The notes: generated from the letters alone by a model not told the origin. 64,000 nt of DNA from Bacteroidota bacterium (GCA_021789975.1 JAJYIT010000002.1:186001-250000), one strand, 5' to 3'; positions 16,563-25,164 are shown, numbered from the stretch's first letter. A program made the numbers and translations.

Positions 16563-18476
16563 TTATCTACTCACAAGTACGGTTTGTTTTGATGAAGTAC
16601 CTTCCACATTCAGGAACGATAGAATCTTTTCGGCTATTCCTTCAGGATGAAGTCCGACAAGCTCGTAGAGCTGCTCAGGCGTTGCGTGTTCCACAAACGA
16701 GTCAGGAAGCCCGATACTAAGTGTGCGCCGAGGCTTTTCTATTTCCTGAAGCGTCTCCAGAACTGCGCTCCCGAATCCCCCACGAACCGTATTGTCCTCA
16801 ACTGTAACTATGTGGTCGAACCTTTCCGCTAATTCCGCCAGGAGATCGGCATCTATTGGCTTAACGAACCGCATATTCACAACTTCTGCATGGACTTCAT
16901 CCTTACTAAGAATCTCCGCGGCTTTCAGTGAATGCTGCACCATGTTACCAACGGCAAGAATCACCACATCCGATCCTCGCCTTAGAATCTCACCTTTTCC
17001 AATTGGTATCTCTCGCATTTCCCTGAGTGGAAGACCCAGCGCGTTCCCGCGCGGGTATCTGAGTGCGATCGGACCTCCGGTATGATTAACGGCAGTCAAG
17101 AGCATATCCCTAAGTTCGTTTTCATCTTTTGGTGCCATCACCACCATGCCAGGGACCAGTCGCAGATACGTCAGATCGAATGCCCCATGATGTGTCGGGC
17201 CATCGGCTCCGACGAGTCCGCCGCGATCAAGCACGAAGACAACGTGTAGATGCTGAATACCGACGTCGTGGATCACCTGGTCAAATGCCCTCTGAAGGAA
17301 AGTCGAGTAGATTGCCGCGACCGGTATGTACCCCTGCGTAGCCATTCCGGCGCAGAACGTGACAGCATGCTGCTCGGCAATGCCGACGTCGAAAAATTTA
17401 TCCGGTAGCTCTTTCTGAAGAATGTTCAGACCGGTCCCCTCCGGCATCGCGGCGGTAACACCGACAACCTTTTGATTGGCCCTTGCGACTTCAACTAATG
17501 CTTCACCGAACACCTTCGTTAGTGCCGGCGGCCCATTCTTCTTGAGTTGATTGCCGGTCACCTTGTCAAACGCGACGACTCCGTGAAGCTTCTGGCGGTC
17601 TTCCTCCGCCGGCAAATAACCTTTACCCTTCTCCGTCGTGACATGCACCAACAGCGGTCCACCCAGGTCTTTGACCTCCCTGAATGTCTTGACAAGCTGT
17701 GAAATATTGTGCCCGTTGAAAGGGCCGAAGTATCGGAATCCCAATGCCTCGAAAAGCATCCCTGGAGTAACGACAGCTTTCATGCCTGATTCCAAACGTC
17801 CTGCCACCCTTCTGAGACGGTCACCGACGGAATCGAGTCTCCCGGTGAGATCCCAAACGTTCGTCTTCAGCTTGTTGTAAGCACCCGTCACGGTCAAACT
17901 GCTGAAATAGTTGGAGATCGCCCAGACATTTGGTGCAATTGACATGCGGTTATCGTTCAACACCACGATCAAATTCTTCTTAAGCAGTCCGGCGTTATTC
18001 ATGGCCTCATAAGCCATTCCTCCGGTCATGGCACCGTCGCCTATGACCGCAACGACCTTGAAATTCTCTCCCATGAAATCACGCGCAGTAGCGATCCCAA
18101 GCGCTGCAGAAATGGATGTACTTGCATGGCCAGCACCAAAGACGTCGTAGGCACTCTCCGACCTCTTCAAGAAACCACTGATTCCGTGAAACTGGCGGAT
18201 AGTATCGAATACATCCCGCCGTCCGGTAATAATCTTGTGAATATAGCCCTGGTGGCCTACATCCCAGATAAGCTTGTCCTCAGGTGCACTGAAGACATAG
18301 TGCAACGCCAAAGTCAACTCAACCGAACCGAGACTTGCCCCCAGGTGACCGCCAATCTTAGAAATCGTGTCGATCAGAAAGTCCCGTAACTCCTGTGCAA
18401 GTAGCTTCAACTCGTTGACGTTCAGCTTCCGAAGATCGTCAGGAGAGTTAATCCCGCTAAGGTACCTATACTCCAT
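16563..18476 (-). CDS. dxs: 1-deoxy-D-xylulose-5-phosphate synthase
   Basis: A thiamine-diphosphate enzyme that condenses pyruvate and glyceraldehyde 3-phosphate in the first step of the MEP isoprenoid pathway (637 aa, typical). Visible features are GHLGASLGSVELTLALHYVF, the DVGHQGYIHKI block, the TPP/Mg motif GDGAMTGGMAYEAMNN, GPFNGHNI, the transketolase pyrimidine domain beginning FGEALVE, HHGAFDLTYLR, and the C-terminal domain. It starts with ATG at 18476 behind a purine-rich GAGAGAAAG. xseB lies 97 nt upstream; dxs-xseB-xseA proximity is common in bacteria (ispA is not present here). Confidence 0.97.
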   Translation of the reverse strand: MEYRYLSGINSPDDLRKLNVNELKLLAQELRDFLIDTISKIGGHLGASLGSVELTLALHYVFSAPEDKLIWDVGHQGYIHKIITGRRDVFDTIRQFHGISGFLKRSESAYDVFGAGHASTSISAALGIATARDFMGENFKVVAVIGDGAMTGGMAYEAMNNAGLLKKNLIVVLNDNRMSIAPNVWAISNYFSSLTVTGAYNKLKTNVWDLTGRLDSVGDRLRRVAGRLESGMKAVVTPGMLFEALGFRYFGPFNGHNISQLVKTFREVKDLGGPLLVHVTTEKGKGYLPAEEDRQKLHGVVAFDKVTGNQLKKNGPPALTKVFGEALVEVARANQKVVGVTAAMPEGTGLNILQKELPDKFFDVGIAEQHAVTFCAGMATQGYIPVAAIYSTFLQRAFDQVIHDVGIQHLHVVFVLDRGGLVGADGPTHHGAFDLTYLRLVPGMVVMAPKDENELRDMLLTAVNHTGGPIALRYPRGNALGLPLREMREIPIGKGEILRRGSDVVILAVGNMVQHSLKAAEILSKDEVHAEVVNMRFVKPIDADLLAELAERFDHIVTVEDNTVRGGFGSAVLETLQEIEKPRRTLSIGLPDSFVEHATPEQLYELVGLHPEGIAEKILSFLNVEGTSSKQTVLVSR

Positions 18477-18573
18477 CTTTCTCTCGCCTCTCGTTCGACA
18501 TTCTTATTGTCTCACCGTTACTTGATCTCGCATTGTAAATACCGGATTTTCTTGTCAGAAAAGTACATTACAT

Positions 18574-18834
18574 CTATTCTTCTATATCCGTTTCTTCAAG
18601 ATCTCCGCCCGAACTTTTTTGGATCTTTTTCAGTTTTAGTTTTGCGTCGCTGAGTCTAATCGAGCAAGATTTTGCCAGCGCCATGCCTTCCTCGTATAGT
18701 CTGATTGAATCGTCCAGCGAGCTATTTCCTCCTTCCAACGTTTCGACAATATCCTCAAGTCTCTTCAGTGATTTTTCGAAATCCGGTTCCGATGCGGTCT
18801 TTTCCATTACTGCCTTGGAGTTACTCTTTCCCAT
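18574..18834 (-). CDS. xseB: Exodeoxyribonuclease VII small subunit
   Basis: The small subunit of exonuclease VII, which binds XseA to degrade single-stranded DNA. It is a short charged helical protein with the family core FEKSLKRLEDIVETLEGGN, SLDDSIRLYEEGM and a downstream KLKLKKIQ. The ATG at 18834 (86 aa) has AAGG five bases upstream and overlaps the xseA end by 14 nt. An ATG at 18807 (77 aa) is equally possible, also with AAGG five bases upstream, and would align better with the E. coli N-terminus. The frame extends to 18849. Translation is coupled to xseA. Confidence 0.9.
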   Translation of the reverse strand: MGKSNSKAVMEKTASEPDFEKSLKRLEDIVETLEGGNSSLDDSIRLYEEGMALAKSCSIRLSDAKLKLKKIQKSSGGDLEETDIEE

Positions 18835-20098
18835 GCTTCCCTTTGACAATTGTATTGAGAATTCCGTCCGTAAGATGGATCATTGCCATCTCTTCCAGGT
18901 TGATGTTATCGATGGAGCTGACAATTCCGTGAGGGCCCTGAACGAATGCGTAACCTCGCTTCAGAACCTGCTGAGGGCCTAAGGCGTTGAGGTGAGCCTT
19001 CACGGCTGAGAGTTGCTGGGATGAGCTTTCGAGATAATGCACTAGATGGGTATCGAGCCTTCTTGTCAGTTCATCGACAAGCTGCAACTTTTGATCTATC
19101 ATTGAAGCAGGCTGTTGAAGCGCATAATGGCTCGTGAGCCTGTCGATCCGCAGCTGCAACTGTCCCAACAATTGTTCGATCGCCTTGGTGATATCTCTTG
19201 AAAGAGTCCTCAGAGTATCCTGGATCTCGAATCTATCAGGCACAACGAGTTCTGCGGCCGCGCTCGGAGTGGCAGCCCTGACGTCAGCCACAAAATCAGA
19301 AATTGTAAAATCCACCTGGTGGCCCACAGCGCTGATGACTGGAATAGTGCAGTCATAAATTGCACGTGCCACCACTTCTTCATTGAATGCCCAAAGATCC
19401 TCGAGACTGCCGCCGCCTCTTCCGACAATCAATACATCCACGTTTCCGAGTGTATCGAAATCCCGAATAGCTCCTGCGATTTCTTCTGCTGCACCATCGC
19501 CCTGTACCTTCACAGGATAAATCGTCAGTTCGACGACAGGAAACCTGCGTGCGATGATGCTGATTATGTCCCTTACAGCGGCGCCTTCAAGCGAAGTGAC
19601 CACACCTATCCTCTTTGGCAGGTATGGAAGGGGTTTCTTATGCTCTTCAGCAAAGAGACCTTCTGACTCCAACTTCTTCTTGAGCTGTTCGAATGCAAGC
19701 TGGAGTGCACCTTGCCCTGCAGGTTGGATAGAAGCGGCATAAAGCTGTAAGTCCCCCCGCGGTTCGTAGACCGATATCCTCCCCTTTACAAGCACCTTCA
19801 TACCATCGGAAATATCAAACCGTACTCGTGCCGCATCGGATCTCCACATCACCGCTCTAACCTGTGCCTGCTCATCTTTGAGGGTGAAGTACAAATGTCC
19901 TGATGGCATATGTCGCTTGAAGTTGGAGATCTCCCCTTCCACGATGACAGAGGCAAAACTCCCCTCCAGAACTTCCTTGATTAGCCTGGTTAGATCGCCG
20001 ACCTTGAGAACTTGTTCATCATAGGCATTTCGTCTATCAAAGAGACCAAGATCGCGATCGCGTTGCGCTTCGGCTATTTCTCGCTGAGGTCGAGACAT
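18821..20098 (-). CDS. xseA: Exodeoxyribonuclease VII large subunit
   Basis: The catalytic large subunit of exonuclease VII (425 aa). The N-terminal OB fold reads VIVEGEISNFKRH, SGHLYFTLKDEQAQVRAVMW and GMKVLVKGRISVYEPRGDLQL. The central nuclease domain has YLPKRIGVVTSLEGAA, the conserved IVGRGGGSLEDLWAFNEE, and GHQVDFTISDFVADVRAATPSAAAEL. A long coiled-coil C-terminus binds XseB. A 30-residue charged N-terminal extension precedes the OB fold. Only 9 nt separate its ATG from the stop of a possible 36-codon upstream ORF that has a much better ribosome site, so re-initiation or coupling is conceivable. Confidence 0.95.
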   Translation of the reverse strand: MSRPQREIAEAQRDRDLGLFDRRNAYDEQVLKVGDLTRLIKEVLEGSFASVIVEGEISNFKRHMPSGHLYFTLKDEQAQVRAVMWRSDAARVRFDISDGMKVLVKGRISVYEPRGDLQLYAASIQPAGQGALQLAFEQLKKKLESEGLFAEEHKKPLPYLPKRIGVVTSLEGAAVRDIISIIARRFPVVELTIYPVKVQGDGAAEEIAGAIRDFDTLGNVDVLIVGRGGGSLEDLWAFNEEVVARAIYDCTIPVISAVGHQVDFTISDFVADVRAATPSAAAELVVPDRFEIQDTLRTLSRDITKAIEQLLGQLQLRIDRLTSHYALQQPASMIDQKLQLVDELTRRLDTHLVHYLESSSQQLSAVKAHLNALGPQQVLKRGYAFVQGPHGIVSSIDNINLEEMAMIHLTDGILNTIVKGKHGKE

Positions 20099-20107
20099 AC
20101 TAAACTT

Positions 20108-20218
20108 TCATCTGAACGAATTGACATTTGACCAAATCCGTTCGACATTCTGTGATTTTCCACGGTCACTACGAGAACCACTGGTCCCGCTCATATATTC
20201 CTGAGATTCCATATACAT
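20108..20218 (-). CDS. Possible 36-aa small ORF directly upstream of xseA
   Basis: ATG at 20216-20218 follows a strong GGAGGA site with about 8 nt spacing and runs 36 codons to a TGA only 9 nt before the xseA ATG. The peptide begins MYMESQEYMSGTSGS and is polar and basic towards its end (RSDRGKSQNVERIW). The frame extends upstream to 20299 with a GTG, but that start lacks a ribosome site. It may be a leader peptide coupling xseA translation, a small protein, or chance. Its first half lies within a duplicated segment. I do not recognise the sequence. Confidence 0.4.
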   Translation of the reverse strand: MYMESQEYMSGTSGSRSDRGKSQNVERIWSNVNSFR

Positions 20219-20291
20219 TTTCTTGTCCTCCACTGCTCCATTAAGAACCGTTGGTCCCACTAATATATTCACAGAATTTCTTTTCCTCCTC
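20174..20291 (-). repeat. Tandem imperfect duplication upstream of xseA
   Basis: Two copies, at 20244-20291 and 20174-20231, each carry on the minus strand a GGAGGA-type ribosome site, AAGAAA, then GAATATAT, and GGGACCA-x2-GGTTCT. In the frame of the small ORF the downstream copy encodes EYMSGTSGS; in a matching frame the upstream copy encodes EYISGTNGS followed by a stop. The upstream copy lacks a usual start codon. The motif GGGACCAGTGGTTCT is nearly palindromic, and a similar 15-mer occurs at 6848-6862. Confidence 0.5.
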
Positions 20292-20632
20292 AACGGCACG
20301 AAATTATAACGAATTTGACGGTTAAGTGAAAGGCAGAAAACATGAGAGGTAAGGATACCAGAGTCCTGTTTGTACTGCTCAGTTGAGAGTCAGGTGGTAT
20401 CTGACCACTAGGAGGGATAGGGTCATCGAAAAATAGTGACCATTGAGAAGTGGGGTGCTTTGAGGAGGAGATTGCGCACAGGTGTTTCATCGCGACGAGC
20501 CCGATTTAAGGAGTTGCAGTCTGACTTACCGACTTGCAGGGGAGATTCAGCAGATTGCAACGTGCTCAATGTTTTTTTCCCATCGAGAGATCTTGTTTGC
20601 AAAAGTGACGGACAATCCGCTGTTGAAGCAAA
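20292..20632. other. Gene-free divergent spacer
   Basis: About 340 nt between the xseA leader and the glycosyltransferase promoter. Short frames on the plus strand (66 and 91 codons) have no ribosome site and no protein-like composition. A small hairpin GTGGT/ACCAC is present at 20394-20408. Nothing else was recognised. Confidence 0.5.
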
Positions 20633-20662
20633 TTGAATTTAAACTCCATGTAACGTTATATT
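20633..20662 (+). promoter_or_regulatory. Candidate promoter giving a leaderless mRNA for the family 9 glycosyltransferase
   Basis: TTGAAT (20633-20638) and TATATT (20657-20662) have an 18-nt spacer. The gene's ATG begins at 20670, 8 nt after the -10 box, so transcription would start at or next to the start codon. No Shine-Dalgarno sequence precedes that ATG, which is consistent with leaderless translation. Confidence 0.45.
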
Positions 20663-20669
20663 GCTTGAG

Positions 20670-21650
20670 ATGGAGAGAGATTTCAAGAAAATCATCGTGG
20701 CACGGACAGACAGGATTGGAGATGTTGTCCTTTCCCTCCCCGTTTTCGCTTCGTTGAAGAAATGTCTTCCCGGAGTAGAACTGGTCGCCATGGTGAGAAA
20801 AGAGACATCTGATATTGTCCGTTTATTTCACGCGGTAGACCGAATTCTTCTTTATCAACCTGATGACAGGATTTCCTCGATTGCCGGGAAGTTCCGTGAC
20901 GAAGCCGCCGACGTGATATTGGCACTCTATCCCCGGTTTCGCTTCGTCGCCGCAGCCGCACTGGCAGGGATACCGATCCGGGTAGGCACCGCTTTCAGAT
21001 GGTATTCCTTTCTCTTCAACAAGAAGGTCCGTGAACATCGCAAGGATTCAATTAAGCACGAAGCTGAGTACAATATTTCTCTTGCCGCTACCATAGGCTG
21101 CGGTCAGAAGATCATGGATATAGACATAACGCCTGAGGCCGGCTCGCTGGAAAAAGTGACCGATTTTCTGTCAAAGAGAGAGATTAAGAAATTCATCATG
21201 GTACACCCTGGAAGCGGCGGATCAGCAAGAGCCTGGCCGGAGTCAAAGTTCCGCGACCTTGTCAAAGAGATTTCTGGAGACCTTGATATCGATGTGCTGG
21301 TCACCGGGACCGAGCCAGAACGCGGGATGTGTAATAGAATTGCAAGCGGGAACCCGAGAGCAATTGACGTCGCTGGCCAGTTTTCTCTCACTGAGTTTAT
21401 TGCGTTGCTCAGCCGCGCTGATATCTTCATTTCGAACTCTACCGGCCCTATCCATCTTTCCGCCGCCGTCGGCACACCCGTGGTGGGCATCTATCCGAAC
21501 AACAAGCCTATGTCGCCTGGACGCTGGGCGCCGCTGACAGAGAGGAAGATAATTCTGACACCCAAAGACGGGTCGGATGATGTCGCAAGTATACCGGCGA
21601 CAGATGTGGTACGTTCGATCCTTGAACTCACTTCCGTAAGGGCAAAATGA
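20670..21650 (+). CDS. Glycosyltransferase family 9 (heptosyltransferase-like)
   Basis: A GT-B enzyme of 326 aa related to the LPS heptosyltransferases WaaC/WaaF. The N-terminal half starts KKIIVARTDRIGDVVLSLPV (typical RxDRxGD) and continues ALYPRFRFVAAAALAGIPIRVGT. The C-terminal half has MVHPGSGGSARAWP, the TGTEPE loop, and the nucleotide-sugar site SRADIFISNSTGPIHLSAAVGTPVVGIY. It probably adds a sugar to the lipid A core or a related envelope glycan; the donor is not determined. The ATG at 20670 is preferred to a TTG at 20661. First of a plus-strand operon, with a 4-nt overlap to the DUF3108 gene. Confidence 0.92.
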   Translation: MERDFKKIIVARTDRIGDVVLSLPVFASLKKCLPGVELVAMVRKETSDIVRLFHAVDRILLYQPDDRISSIAGKFRDEAADVILALYPRFRFVAAAALAGIPIRVGTAFRWYSFLFNKKVREHRKDSIKHEAEYNISLAATIGCGQKIMDIDITPEAGSLEKVTDFLSKREIKKFIMVHPGSGGSARAWPESKFRDLVKEISGDLDIDVLVTGTEPERGMCNRIASGNPRAIDVAGQFSLTEFIALLSRADIFISNSTGPIHLSAAVGTPVVGIYPNNKPMSPGRWAPLTERKIILTPKDGSDDVASIPATDVVRSILELTSVRAK

Positions 21651-22543
21651 AATTGCATTCGATCGCCCCGATGTTGGCAATGCTCATTGCTGCAGTTTCC
21701 GTGATACTCAATCACGGTTCTAGTGTATCGCGCCACGGCAAACCGGTTTCTCGGACGCCGATCGAAATCACCGATACAACTAAGGGCATTCGGACTTTGA
21801 CGGAAGAGAAGCCGGATGTTGACGATTATGACTTCAGAACAATTCGGAATTTCGCATTCACTGCAGGTGAGCGGCTCGACTATGCAATAGACTACGGACC
21901 GATTGCAGCCGGGAGCGCCACTATATCCATACCGTCTTACCAGTGTTACGATTCCCGAAAATGTTTCAAGATAGAATTCTCAATGCGGTCGGCACCTTTC
22001 TTCGATATATTCTTCAAGGTCCGCGACTTTTACTCTTCTCTAATGGACGTCCATGGATTGTTTCCCTGGAAATTCGAACAGCATATAAGGGAAGGCGGTT
22101 ACAAGAAGGACTATGTTGCCCGTTTTAATCAGGTGAATCACACTGCCTTCACAAGCAGCGGCGGCCCCTACGAGATCAAGCCATACACCCAGGATGCAGT
22201 CAGTACTTTCTTCTACGCGCGTGCCCTTGACTATGACACACTTAAGGTGGGAGAAGAGCTTCACTTCTCCAATTTCTATGAGAACAAAGTATACCCACTG
22301 AATGTAAAGTACCTCGGAAAGCAAAACATCGCGACAAAGGCAGGAAGGTTCCATTGCCAGGTAATTGAACCGGTCATAGTGAAAGGCGGATTATTTCGTA
22401 ATACTGGAAAGATAGTCATCTGGATCAGCGATGATTCGCTCAAAGTACCCATCAAGGTATCGACTCAGGTTGTGATCGGATCGGTAGACGCGGAACTTGT
22501 CCATTATAGCGGCCTTGCAGGTCCGCTTGCATCAAAATATTAG
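21647..22543 (+). CDS. DUF3108 domain envelope protein
   Basis: A predicted exported protein of 298 aa. A short N-terminal hydrophobic segment (IAPMLAMLIAAVSVILNHGS) acts as signal or anchor. The DUF3108 domain begins FTAGERLDYAIDYGPIAAGS and continues with RDFYSSLMD and REGGYKKDYVARF, KPYTQDAVSTFFYAR and a C-terminal GKIVIWISDDSLKVPIKV. Members are beta-rich periplasmic proteins of unknown function. The 4-nt overlap with the glycosyltransferase gene (ATGA) suggests coupled expression and an envelope role. The stop codon TAG is part of the ribosome site for the next gene. Confidence 0.85.
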   Translation: MKLHSIAPMLAMLIAAVSVILNHGSSVSRHGKPVSRTPIEITDTTKGIRTLTEEKPDVDDYDFRTIRNFAFTAGERLDYAIDYGPIAAGSATISIPSYQCYDSRKCFKIEFSMRSAPFFDIFFKVRDFYSSLMDVHGLFPWKFEQHIREGGYKKDYVARFNQVNHTAFTSSGGPYEIKPYTQDAVSTFFYARALDYDTLKVGEELHFSNFYENKVYPLNVKYLGKQNIATKAGRFHCQVIEPVIVKGGLFRNTGKIVIWISDDSLKVPIKVSTQVVIGSVDAELVHYSGLAGPLASKY

Positions 22544-22551
22544 GAGCAAAC

Positions 22552-23457
22552 TTGTCGGAACAGGAAATCCAGGGAGGAATTAACGATACAGGTTTGAAAT
22601 TCAAACCGGTCTTTTTCGCGGTCGTTTCGCTCGGCATAATATTTTTTCTCTACCAAATCGTCGGCGGTGGCATCACCTTGTATATGTTCGGCGCAATACC
22701 GGGAGCCGATCGAACACTGGCATTCAGGCTGATCACTATGGCTGCCGAGATCCTTTTCATACTAGTGCCAACGGTACTTTTAACAAGGGTACAGACCAGC
22801 AGTTGGAAATCGTTCCTCCGCTACAGGAAAACCGACTGGTACTATATTGCGCTGGCAGTGATCGGCGTTGTCGCCCTTCAGCAGCTATTGGAGATTTATC
22901 TTTACCTTCAGAGCCTCATTCCTCTTCCATCATCCTGGCAAGAGATTATCAAGCCGTTCCAGCAGGCAATCGACCACACTTATAAGGTACTTATCTCCGC
23001 TCACAATCCTCTCGATTTCCTCTTCGTGCTGGCAGTCGTGGCACTGACGCCGGCCATATGCGAAGAGTCCCTTTTCCGCGGACTGGTTCAAGGCAACTTC
23101 GAAAATGCTATGACAAAGAAGAAAGCGATAGTTTGGACCGGGCTGGTTTTCGGAGCGTACCATCTTGATCCTTTTTCCTTCGTTGCCTTAGGTGCTCTCG
23201 GTATATATCTGAGTTATCTTGCATCTTCTAGCGGCAGCATTCTTGTCCCCATGGCTGCCCATTTCACAAACAATTTTCTTTCTGCTCTTGTTTATTACCT
23301 CTGGCAGAAAGACAGCATCGTTGCACCCTCGGGAGAGAAAGGGGTCAACGTGGCGTACATCATTGTCTGGTCCGTTGCACTCGGGTTAATTTTTGCCATG
23401 ACCGTTTATCTGACATCTAACCACAACAAAGTGACTCCGGAGGCAAACGAGACGTGA
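22552..23457 (+). CDS. CPBP family intramembrane metalloprotease
   Basis: A polytopic membrane protein of 301 aa with about eight hydrophobic segments, related to CAAX-prenyl proteases and bacteriocin-immunity proteins. The three active-site motifs are intact: EESLFRGL (E-E-x3-R), FGAYHL (F-x3-H) and HFTNNFLSAL (H-x3-N). The substrate is unknown. It starts with TTG at 22552 behind TAGGAG, whose TAG is the stop of the upstream gene. It ends with a 4-nt overlap (GTGA) to the zinc-ribbon gene. No bacteriocin genes are nearby, so a housekeeping or lipid-linked role is as likely as immunity. Confidence 0.9.
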   Translation: MSEQEIQGGINDTGLKFKPVFFAVVSLGIIFFLYQIVGGGITLYMFGAIPGADRTLAFRLITMAAEILFILVPTVLLTRVQTSSWKSFLRYRKTDWYYIALAVIGVVALQQLLEIYLYLQSLIPLPSSWQEIIKPFQQAIDHTYKVLISAHNPLDFLFVLAVVALTPAICEESLFRGLVQGNFENAMTKKKAIVWTGLVFGAYHLDPFSFVALGALGIYLSYLASSSGSILVPMAAHFTNNFLSALVYYLWQKDSIVAPSGEKGVNVAYIIVWSVALGLIFAMTVYLTSNHNKVTPEANET

Positions 23458-24008
23458 TCTGCCCAAAATGCGGTATGACTAGCCTAGAGAACCTGACCCG
23501 ATGTCCACGTTGCGGCAATGACTTCACTTCCATAGCGAGGTGCACTAATTGCGGCGAGGCCTTTCCGTCAGAAGATTATCTATATTGCTCTTCGTGCGGT
23601 GCGATAAATGCCCAAAGAATGAGTGAGCAAGCAGCAATCTGCGAGTCTCATATGGATAACCGGGCAATAGGATACTGTACAATATGCGGGAGAGCAGTGT
23701 GTGAAGAGTGTGCCCAAATCTACGATAATAAATTCTTATGTGAGGATCCCGATCATAAGAGGTATTTGCAAACCTGGCAGGTGGTTCATTCATTTGACTT
23801 TGAGTATGAAGCTGCGATGCTGTACGTCAACCTGGACCAGCAAGGAATTGAGACCCAGGTATTCACAAAATTGAATCCCAATTTGGAGGAAGCGATGTAC
23901 CGCCCGAATGTCGTAGAAGTCCGCGTTCCCGCAAACCGGCTTGAGGCAGCAAAAAAGGTGCTTGAGATGCTTGGCCTCGGGGGAGAAGACCCGGAGGATG
24001 ACGAGTAA
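23454..24008 (+). CDS. Zinc-ribbon, B-box-like and DUF2007 domain protein
   Basis: A 184-aa cytosolic protein in three parts. Residues 1-52 hold double zinc ribbons (CPKCG, CPRCG, CTNCG, CSSCG). Residues about 60-105 hold a B-box-like finger (CESHMDNRAIGYCTICGRAVC then CEECA and CEDPDH). Residues about 110-175 form a DUF2007-like ferredoxin-fold domain (WQVVHSFDFEYEAAMLYVNL, GIETQVFT, VEVRVPANRLEAAKKVLEML). DUF2007 domains are thought to sense signals or bind regulators. The start is GTG at 23454, inside the previous stop (GTGA), and it is followed by cdsA with a one-base overlap (TAATG). The function is unknown; regulation of the adjacent membrane enzymes is a guess. Confidence 0.8.
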   Translation: MICPKCGMTSLENLTRCPRCGNDFTSIARCTNCGEAFPSEDYLYCSSCGAINAQRMSEQAAICESHMDNRAIGYCTICGRAVCEECAQIYDNKFLCEDPDHKRYLQTWQVVHSFDFEYEAAMLYVNLDQQGIETQVFTKLNPNLEEAMYRPNVVEVRVPANRLEAAKKVLEMLGLGGEDPEDDE

Positions 24009-24844
24009 TGTCAAATCTTGGTGCGCGTGTTCTTGTTGCTGTTATCGCGATCCCCCTAATCATAGCCGCGTGCTATCTCGGCGGACCATTTTTTTTCATC
24101 TTCACTACAGCCCTCATAATTCTCTCATTGAATGAATTCTACGGGCTGGCAAGAAAAAAAGGACTCGAACCGGCAGCTTCGGTCGGGCTAGCGGCAGCGG
24201 CTCTGCTCAACGCCGTAGTGTACGCCTACGGATTTAAAGGCGTCACCGATTTCTTGATCCTGGCGATAGGGTTCATACTCTTGTTTGAGTTAGGGAAAAA
24301 GAGGGACGAGAAGGTCAGCGGTACTTTTGAGAACGCCGGTACCACCATTGCCGGTTTGGTTTACGTCGGGCTTTTCGGATCGCTGCTGACTGCACTGAGA
24401 GAAAGGTACGGGATAGAAACTGTTTTCCTTACCGACAGAGAAGCCGGGCTTTTCATAATCTCGGTGCTCGCCACCATTTGGATCTGTGATTCCGCGGCCT
24501 ACTTTTTCGGAAGAGCCATCGGCAGACATAAGATGAGCAGACTCGTTAGTCCCAACAAAACGTGGGAAGGTGCGATTTTCGGGTTCGCCTTTGCAGTCGG
24601 GACTTCCGTCCTAACAAAGTATCTGCTGCTTCCGAACCTTGAAATAAAAATGGCTTTAGGTATGGGAACTATAGTAGGTACGCTCGGCCAGGCAGGCGAC
24701 TTCATCGAGTCCCTCTTTAAGAGAGACGTCGGAGCTAAAGACTCATCCGCTCTCATACCGGGCCATGGAGGAGTCTTCGATCGTTTCGATAGCCTCCTCT
24801 TTTCCGCGCCGTTCATATATCTCATGCTTAAACACTTGAGATAG
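24008..24844 (+). CDS. cdsA: Phosphatidate cytidylyltransferase
   Basis: Makes CDP-diacylglycerol from phosphatidic acid and CTP, the branch point for bacterial phospholipids (278 aa, about eight membrane helices). The family signature appears as SRLVSPNKTWEGAIFGF, followed by GQAGDFIESLFKR, VGAKDSSALIPGHGG and VFDRFDSLLFSAP, with the conserved acidic and Lys/Asp residues. The start overlaps the previous stop by one base. Last gene of the plus-strand operon; plsY and gpsA, which supply earlier steps of the same pathway, lie 6 kb downstream on the other strand. Confidence 0.96.
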   Translation: MSNLGARVLVAVIAIPLIIAACYLGGPFFFIFTTALIILSLNEFYGLARKKGLEPAASVGLAAAALLNAVVYAYGFKGVTDFLILAIGFILLFELGKKRDEKVSGTFENAGTTIAGLVYVGLFGSLLTALRERYGIETVFLTDREAGLFIISVLATIWICDSAAYFFGRAIGRHKMSRLVSPNKTWEGAIFGFAFAVGTSVLTKYLLLPNLEIKMALGMGTIVGTLGQAGDFIESLFKRDVGAKDSSALIPGHGGVFDRFDSLLFSAPFIYLMLKHLR

Positions 24845-25164
24845 AGAATCTCAGTGACCCACACGTGCAACATTTTGATGGGAGCGTATCGAACCGAACC
24901 GGATGACTCCGGATTGATGAGGCCAATCGCGATAGGCACAACTGCCACGAGCCCCAAGGGCTGCGTGTAAATTGACATTTTACTGGATGGGGTCACGAGA
25001 GATTGGTTTTCGCGGACCAGAAAACTTGACGTGAGAGCGGTCGAGCCAGAAGATTTCTCGCTTCACTCGAAATGACACTGCAGGTTTTCACACAACTTTT
25101 TCAACTCGTGACAATTGGTCAGGCATGTTACCGGGTCCCAGTTCGAATACGGTTACGGAAGGTG
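24845..25164. other. Convergent intergenic region between cdsA and priA
   Basis: A 320-nt region with no supportable gene. It holds several small inverted repeats without T-runs: TGAGAT/ATCTCA across the cdsA stop, CCGGA/TCCGG near 24900, and AGCCC/GGGCT near 24957. ATTTCTCGCTTCACTCGAAATGAC (25053-25076; key ends ATTTC and GAAAT) resembles a dispersed REP-type intergenic element, but only this copy is seen in the window. Confidence 0.4.
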
